Source of the DNA: Bacteroidota bacterium
GTDB lineage: Bacteria; Bacteroidota; Bacteroidia; Chitinophagales; Chitinophagaceae
Reading direction: 5' to 3'
Assembly (NCBI GenBank): GCA_023386045.1
Contig: JAEWKK010000033.1
Location: 1-17,070 of the forward strand
DNA: 17,070 bases
The position numbers and the translations under genes were made by a program. This document shows positions 12,995 to 17,070 of this stretch, piece after piece. The first letter of the stretch is position 1; each line of letters opens with the position of its first letter. Below the pieces are notes generated by a model that was not told where the DNA came from, made no database searches, and saw only the letters and a list, made by a program, of their open reading frames with translations.

Positions 12995-15901
12995 ATGCTG
13001 AGGACTGTCTTACTGCTGATTATGACCCTTGCTTTTTCGGGCTTGAAAAGTCAGAATACCATCGGCTTGCCCGACATAACCAATTTCTACAAGCTTAGTT
13101 ACAAGGCCGGGGCACAGAACCGCCAGATTAGGCAGGACAAGAACGGCATCCTTTATTTCGCCAACAACGAAGGGGTGCTGACCTACGATGGCAAATACTG
13201 GAAGGTTTATCCTCTTCCCAATAAAAGCATTGTCCGTTCCATTGAATTTGGTCCTGATAACCGCCTGTATGTGGGTGGACAGGATGAGATAGGATACCTG
13301 GCAACAGCTGCCAATGGGGACCTTCAATACCATAGTCTCAAGGATCGCATACCCGAAAAGGACCGGTCATTTACCGATGTCTGGAATATTGTTTTTTCGA
13401 ACGGCAGCCTGTTTTTTCAAACCAGTAATAAAATATATGAGCTGGGCTCCAAACAGGTGCAGGTTTATGAAACGGGTAACTGGCGTTTCATGGCTGGCGT
13501 GGAAGAAGGCATACTGGCCCAGGATGCTGACAAAGGATTGCTCTTGTATAACCAGGGAAGATGGACACCACTGAAAACGCCACTGCCGGATGATTTCCTG
13601 ATCACCGCCGCTTATCCATCTGAATCCGGAACCCTCCTTTCCAGCCGCAAGCATGGACTATATATTCTAAATCGTGGAGTGCTTCAACCCTTGCAATCTG
13701 CTTTCCTGAGCCAGATAGCAGCGAGAGATATTACTGCCGCACTTCCTGTTCATGAAGATTATATCGCCATCACTACCAATCTCGATGGCTGCTATATTAT
13801 CGACAGGCAGGGCCACCATATACAAAGCTTTTCTACGAAGGAAGGACTTCAGAATAACAATATCATTTCCGTATTTCTTGACAAGGAAAAAAATATCTGG
13901 CTGGGCCTGGAGAACGGCATCGACTTTATTGCCTATAATAATGCCATTAAACATATCAACCCCGAAGAATTCAATTCCAGTTCGGGTTATGCCTCACTGA
14001 TCCATGACAACCAGCTTTATATCGGCACATCAAACGGTTTATATAAAACCCCATTGAATGATCAGAAGGACCTGAGTTATGTAAAAGGGTTTTTTGAGAA
14101 GATTGAAAATACCAACGGACAGGTTTGGAATCTTTCTGAAGTGAATGGAGAAGTCTTTATGGGTCACCACGACGGCAGTTATATCGTCAATGGTAATAAG
14201 GCCATTCCTGTTGATCACTCCACGGGCTTCTGGAACTTCAATCCACTTTCAAACGAGTTTCCTTCATCCATCATGCTGGCCGGCAATTATGAAGGAATCA
14301 ATTTTTATCGATATGATCGCGGAAGCGTTACAAAACTTCCCTTCAATGCACCTTTTGAATCGGCAAGATTTATTGTGGTAAAGAACAGGACCATTTGGTC
14401 ATCGCATCCATACAAAGGCGTTTATAAGATTACTTTTAATGAAAATCAGCAACCCCGCGTAACGAGGTATACCGCTCGTGAAGGCGTGAACTCACCTATT
14501 GGTAATTATATCTTTCTTATCCGCAACAGGATCGTTCTTACTACTTCGCAGGGTGTTTTTGAGTACAATGAATCGAAAGAAATTTTTGAACCTTCGGAAT
14601 ACTATAATTCCTTTTTCAAAAACCTCAATGTACGCTATCTAAAAGAGGACAACAGCGGCAATATGTGGTTTGTATTTGACAAGAAGCTGGGCGTGGTTGA
14701 TTTTTCTTCACCCAAACCACAGGTCATTTATTTTCCTGAGCTCACCAACAAAATGGTAAGCGGTTTTGAGCAGGTGAATCCTGTTAATGAACAAAATATT
14801 TTACTGGGAGGAGAAAAAGGTTTTTATCATATCAATTACAAACGTTACAAGCAGAATAGTTTTCCATTACAGGTGCAGCTGAGAACAGTGAAGGCTTTTG
14901 GGAAAACCGACAGCCTTTTGTTTGGAGGTTATTTTAACGAGATCAATACCATTGCTGAAAATGAAAAATGGAAAGATATCAGGCTGGATCATTCATGGAA
15001 CTCCATTCATTTTGAATATGCTTCTCCCAGCTTCGCGCAGCAGTCGAATATTGAGTACAGTTATTATCTCGAAGGTTTTGACAGCAAATGGTCTGAGTTC
15101 TCATCAAAAACTGAAAAAGAATACACCAATCTTTCTGCCGGAGAATATGTATTTCATGTGAAGGTCAGGAATAACCTGGGCAATGAATCTGCAGTTTCCA
15201 GCTTCAGTTTTAAAGTACTGCCGCCCTGGTACCAGACAGCCTGGGCCTACCTGCTGTATGCCCTGATGTTTGCTTTTTTCCTGCTCTTTCTTTACCGTAA
15301 GCAGCATCGCAAATTTCAGAAGCAGCGAATTGAATTTGAGGAAAAGCAGAAACAGATGCTTTACCTGCACCAGCTGGAGCTGGAAAAGAATGAAAAGGAG
15401 ATCATTCAGCTGAAGAATGAAAAACTAGAGGGCGAGATCCAGCATAAAAATACGGAATTGGCTTCCTCAGCCATGCACCTGGTACAAAAAGGTGAACTGC
15501 TCTCCAGGATTAAGGATGAACTGCAACGTCTCAACAAAAGCCGTAAGCATGATGGCGAAATAGAAGAACTCAAAAAACTCATTCGCATTCTTACAGAAGA
15601 AGAAAAAATGAATGAGGACTGGGAACATTTTACCGTGCATTTCAATAAGGTGCACAGCGATTTCCTGGTGACGCTAAAAGAGATCTATCCGCAGCTCAGT
15701 GCTCATGAATTAAAACTTTGTGCTTACCTCAGGATGAATCTTTCAAGCAAGGAGATCGCGCAGCTGATGAATATTTCTGTTCGTGGCGTTGATATCGGCC
15801 GCTACCGCCTTCGTAAAAAACTGGCCATTCCATCCAAGGTCAATTTATTCCAGTTTCTTTTTGATTTAAAGACAAGCCCGCAGGAGACGGAGGGAAGTTG
15901 A
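12995..15901 (+). CDS. Membrane-spanning one-component regulator: propeller sensor, Y_Y_Y, LuxR-type HTH
   Basis: A 968-residue protein with a signal peptide (1-20) and a large periplasmic region of two-component-regulator-type beta-propeller repeats, for example IRQDKNGILYFANNEGV (45-61), VFLDKEKNIWLGLENGI (293-309) and LKEDNSGNMWFV (549-560). A triple-tyrosine domain follows (about 685-740, IEYSYYLEGFDSKW), then one membrane segment (about 746-767), a charged coiled coil (about 770-870) and a C-terminal LuxR/GerE-type helix-turn-helix (about 899-947; SAHELKLCAYLRMNLSSKEIAQLMN is its core, interrupted here only for naming). There are no histidine-kinase H, N or G boxes and no receiver domain. 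It most likely senses imported beta-gluco-oligosaccharide in the periplasm and directly switches the divergent susCD operon. It is transcribed alone; a heptad array begins at its stop codon. Confidence 0.9.
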   Translation: MLRTVLLLIMTLAFSGLKSQNTIGLPDITNFYKLSYKAGAQNRQIRQDKNGILYFANNEGVLTYDGKYWKVYPLPNKSIVRSIEFGPDNRLYVGGQDEIGYLATAANGDLQYHSLKDRIPEKDRSFTDVWNIVFSNGSLFFQTSNKIYELGSKQVQVYETGNWRFMAGVEEGILAQDADKGLLLYNQGRWTPLKTPLPDDFLITAAYPSESGTLLSSRKHGLYILNRGVLQPLQSAFLSQIAARDITAALPVHEDYIAITTNLDGCYIIDRQGHHIQSFSTKEGLQNNNIISVFLDKEKNIWLGLENGIDFIAYNNAIKHINPEEFNSSSGYASLIHDNQLYIGTSNGLYKTPLNDQKDLSYVKGFFEKIENTNGQVWNLSEVNGEVFMGHHDGSYIVNGNKAIPVDHSTGFWNFNPLSNEFPSSIMLAGNYEGINFYRYDRGSVTKLPFNAPFESARFIVVKNRTIWSSHPYKGVYKITFNENQQPRVTRYTAREGVNSPIGNYIFLIRNRIVLTTSQGVFEYNESKEIFEPSEYYNSFFKNLNVRYLKEDNSGNMWFVFDKKLGVVDFSSPKPQVIYFPELTNKMVSGFEQVNPVNEQNILLGGEKGFYHINYKRYKQNSFPLQVQLRTVKAFGKTDSLLFGGYFNEINTIAENEKWKDIRLDHSWNSIHFEYASPSFAQQSNIEYSYYLEGFDSKWSEFSSKTEKEYTNLSAGEYVFHVKVRNNLGNESAVSSFSFKVLPPWYQTAWAYLLYALMFAFFLLFLYRKQHRKFQKQRIEFEEKQKQMLYLHQLELEKNEKEIIQLKNEKLEGEIQHKNTELASSAMHLVQKGELLSRIKDELQRLNKSRKHDGEIEELKKLIRILTEEEKMNEDWEHFTVHFNKVHSDFLVTLKEIYPQLSAHELKLCAYLRMNLSSKEIAQLMNISVRGVDIGRYRLRKKLAIPSKVNLFQFLFDLKTSPQETEGS

Positions 15902-16026
15902 TGGTTCATGGCTGATGGCGTATGGCAGATGGCGTATGACGAATAGCAAATAGCTTATGGTTCATAGTTCATAGCTGATGGCGGGTGGCAGGTGGCAGAT
16001 GGCAGATGGCGGATGGCTAATAGCAA
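15901..16026 (+). repeat. Eighteen-unit heptad array, ATRGYNN type, starting at the regulator stop codon
   Basis: Eighteen consecutive 7-bp units with no phase slip, beginning ATGGTTC, ATGGCTG, ATGGCGT, ATGGCAG and ending ATGGCTA, ATAGCAA. Positions 1, 2 and 4 are almost fixed (A/G, T, G), position 3 is A or G, and the last two vary. The first unit uses the final A of the TGA stop. A period of 7 is not a multiple of three, so this is not coding repeat. It is the same consensus and the same orientation relative to the upstream gene as 3986-4092. Confidence 0.92.
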
Positions 16027-16031
16027 ATTGC

Positions 16032-16059
16032 ATTTGCCGTTTTTCGTTTGCCGTTTCCC
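16032..16059 (+). repeat. Heptad array, GTTTNNC type
   Basis: Units ATTTGCC, GTTTTTC, GTTTGCC, GTTTCCC at exact 7-bp spacing, 5 bases after the ATRGYNN array. They match the GTTTNNC units found on the minus strand at 3943-3960. Confidence 0.75.
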
Positions 16060-16141
16060 GATGAAGAACCTTTGTGGCCTTTCCTTACAGGATGACAAGG
16101 CGAAGTATTTAAAGCAATTAAAGAGACTCAGAATAAGGAAC
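16060..16141. other. Unassigned spacer segment
   Basis: About 80 bp between the heptad arrays and the 8-bp array. It holds no ORF of note, no clear hairpin with T-run and no recognisable RNA gene. Together with 15901-16059 and 16142-16233 it makes the 332-bp regulator to OB-fold spacer. Confidence 0.4.
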
Positions 16142-16205
16142 AACTAGTAAACTTGTGAACTCGTGAACTCGTGAACTCGTGAACTTGTGAACTTGTGAAC
16201 TTTAA
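16142..16205 (+). repeat. Eight-unit octanucleotide array AACTNGTG
   Basis: AAC recurs at 16142, 16150, 16158, 16166, 16174, 16182, 16190 and 16198, exactly 8 bp apart. Core units are AACTTGTG and AACTCGTG; the end units are degenerate (AACTAGTA, AACTTTAA). It is distinct from the 7-bp arrays in both period and motif, and lies upstream of the OB-fold gene. Confidence 0.85.
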
Positions 16206-16220
16206 TAAGCCTAACTAAAC

Positions 16221-16228
16221 TATATTTA
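16221..16228 (+). promoter_or_regulatory. Possible -7 box (TATATTTA) of the OB-fold gene
   Basis: TATATTTA matches the Bacteroidota -7 consensus TAnnTTTG in seven of eight conserved or free positions and lies 5 bp before the ATG at 16234. The leader would be almost absent, and no convincing -33 TTTG is at the right distance, so this is a weak call. Confidence 0.25.
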
Positions 16229-16233
16229 TCGCC

Positions 16234-16647
16234 ATGAAAACTTTTTCAATCCTGCTTCTTTCACTTTGCATTTCACTGATTTCTTACTCTCAGAAGAGTA
16301 TCGAACTTTCAGAAGTCCCTGATCATATTGGCGACAGCGTGGAAGTAAAAGGAAAAATATTCGGCGTTAAGTTTCTAGCCAATGCACGTAATACTCCAAC
16401 ATTTATCAATATTGGAGCCGACTATCCCAACCAACTATTAACGGTGGTGATTTGGGGCAACGTCAAAGAGAAACTGGGTTATGATCCTTCGGATAAAAAA
16501 TACATTGGTAGCATGGCAAAAATCAAAGGGAAGCTGGAGCTGTTTAAGAATAAGCCACAGATTGTCATCCTCGATCCCTCGCAGCTTTTGATTTTGATAG
16601 ATGAAGAAGTTCCAATTTCCCAAATTCCGCCAATTGATCAGAAATGA
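16234..16647 (+). CDS. Secreted OB-fold-like small protein
   Basis: A 137-residue protein with a signal peptide (1-20, ending ISYSQ). The rest looks like a single OB-fold barrel: SVEVKGKIFGVKFL (35-48), TPTFINIGADYPNQLLTVVIWG (54-75), IGSMAKIKGKLELFKNKPQIVI (91-112), then DPSQL. This pattern, an inorganic-looking FINIG-YPNQ-TVVIW core followed by G-I-YKGKPQI, is seen in OB-fold nucleic-acid-binding-type domains of secreted bacterial proteins, including those attached to some extracellular nucleases. Here the domain stands alone with no nuclease motif. Substrate and role are unknown. It overlaps the next gene by 4 bp (ATGA), so the two are probably co-translated. There is no visible link with the glucan locus. 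Confidence 0.75.
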   Translation: MKTFSILLLSLCISLISYSQKSIELSEVPDHIGDSVEVKGKIFGVKFLANARNTPTFINIGADYPNQLLTVVIWGNVKEKLGYDPSDKKYIGSMAKIKGKLELFKNKPQIVILDPSQLLILIDEEVPISQIPPIDQK

Positions 16648-16889
16648 GTGAAGACCTGACACTTGAACTCAGTTACAATGGAAAAGAATTATCCCTCCCT
16701 ATCCAGCTGATTCGCTGGGGATATACTTACCGCCTTCAGGTGATCATCAACGGAACTCCAGTCATTTTTGAACGAGATGAAGAAAGAAACTGGCGTGCCA
16801 TGATAGAAGAAAACAATAATCTTCATCAACCACCCGATAAAAATTTACTGGAAGCTATTTCCAAAGAGATTGAAAAATCTTTAGAGTAG
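16644..16889 (+). CDS. Small conserved-looking protein of unknown function (81 aa)
   Basis: An 81-residue cytoplasmic-looking protein with no signal peptide or membrane segment. Its start codon overlaps the stop of the OB-fold gene in the sequence ATGA (16644-16647), the classic arrangement for translational coupling. It is acidic at the C-terminus, with a central GYTYRLQVIINGTPVIFERD stretch (26-45) that predicts two or three beta-strands and a helical tail (68-81). I do not recognise a family. Codon use and a compact start make a real gene likely; the function is not known. Confidence 0.7.
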   Translation: MSEDLTLELSYNGKELSLPIQLIRWGYTYRLQVIINGTPVIFERDEERNWRAMIEENNNLHQPPDKNLLEAISKEIEKSLE

Positions 16890-16909
16890 TTTGACTAGAC
16901 AACTAGTTC

Positions 16910-16944
16910 ATAGTTCATGGTTCATAGTTCATGGTTCATAGTTC
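16910..16944 (+). repeat. Heptad array ATRGTTC abutting the right inverted repeat
   Basis: Five units alternating ATAGTTC and ATGGTTC, with AT at 16910, 16917, 16924, 16931 and 16938. The array ends exactly at 16944, where the 116-bp inverted repeat begins. It has the same consensus and orientation relative to the upstream gene as the arrays after GH16 and after the regulator. Confidence 0.88.
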
Positions 16945-17060
16945 TGTAAGTGCCTAAAATACGTTGACCGTTTTTTTAACTCCTGTTGATTTAGTTTTTG
17001 TACTCTTTGGCAATGGATAATTTTTCTGATTCTGTTCAATAGTGGTAGTAAAGTTGCAAA
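16945..17060 (-). repeat. Right copy of the perfect 116-bp inverted repeat, probable mobile-element end
   Basis: Reverse complement of 1-116 with no mismatch (position p on the left pairs with 17061 minus p). The inner edge starts TGTAAGTGCC. The remaining 10 bases to the window end cannot be compared because the left copy is cut at position 1. Confidence 0.85.
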
Positions 17061-17070
17061 AATTATCTAT
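16954..17070 (-). CDS. C-terminal fragment of the repeat ORF (possible transposase end)
   Basis: The reading frame of the left copy recurs here and stays open to the window edge: 38 residues, starting IDNFCNFTTTIEQ and ending KKTVNVF, with its stop at 16956-16954. The additional four residues upstream keep the same frame, which supports real coding. No domain is recognisable in this short piece. Confidence 0.42.
   Translation of the reverse strand: MDNFCNFTTTIEQNQKNYPLPKSTKTKSTGVKKTVNVF

Noticed and set aside
15901..16026. Protein-coding tandem repeat
   Set aside because: A period of 7 shifts the frame each unit, and no frame stays open with a credible product.
15955..16143. 62-residue minus-strand ORF
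   Set aside because: Its C-terminal part is translated from the heptad array (low-complexity HLPSATCHPPSAM); it has no independent support.

Overview
The window looks like a chromosomal accessory region of a Bacteroidota bacterium, most likely of the Chitinophagales/Chitinophagaceae type. The evidence is a SusC/SusD pair, several lipoproteins with PKD domains, moderate GC, no clear Shine-Dalgarno sites, and spacers filled with short-period repeats. The genus cannot be fixed from the sequence alone.

The core is a polysaccharide utilisation locus of seven genes on the minus strand, running from 12806 down to 172. The order is susC-type TonB-dependent porin, susD-type lipoprotein, a 687-residue lipoprotein with two PKD domains and three glycan-binding-like modules, a 297-residue PKD lipoprotein, a PKD-GH16 endo-beta-1,3-glucanase lipoprotein, a GH3 beta-glucosidase, and a GH30 lipoprotein. 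GH16 + GH3 + GH30 points to a beta-1,3-glucan carrying beta-1,6 linkages, such as laminarin or a fungal cell-wall glucan. Surface lipoproteins would bind the glucan, GH16 and GH30 would cut it, SusCD would import oligosaccharides, and GH3 would release glucose. A 968-residue regulator is transcribed divergently on the plus strand (12995-15901). It has a periplasmic propeller sensor, a triple-tyrosine domain, one membrane segment, a coiled coil and a LuxR-type helix-turn-helix, with no histidine kinase or receiver domain. The divergent promoter region holds three exact copies of ACTACATCA, a candidate operator.

Downstream of the regulator lie a secreted OB-fold-like protein (16234-16647) and an overlapping 81-residue protein (16644-16889) unrelated to glucan use.

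Two non-coding signals stand out. First, the 3' flank of every transcription unit, and the one long spacer inside the PUL, carries degenerate arrays with a strict 7-bp period (one array has an 8-bp period). Two far-apart spacers have the same modular order, always in the same orientation relative to the gene upstream. Second, the whole window lies between two perfect 116-bp inverted repeats (1-116 and 16945-17060). Each carries the 3' end of the same open reading frame pointing inward, as expected for two opposed copies of a mobile element, or for contig ends broken at such a repeat.
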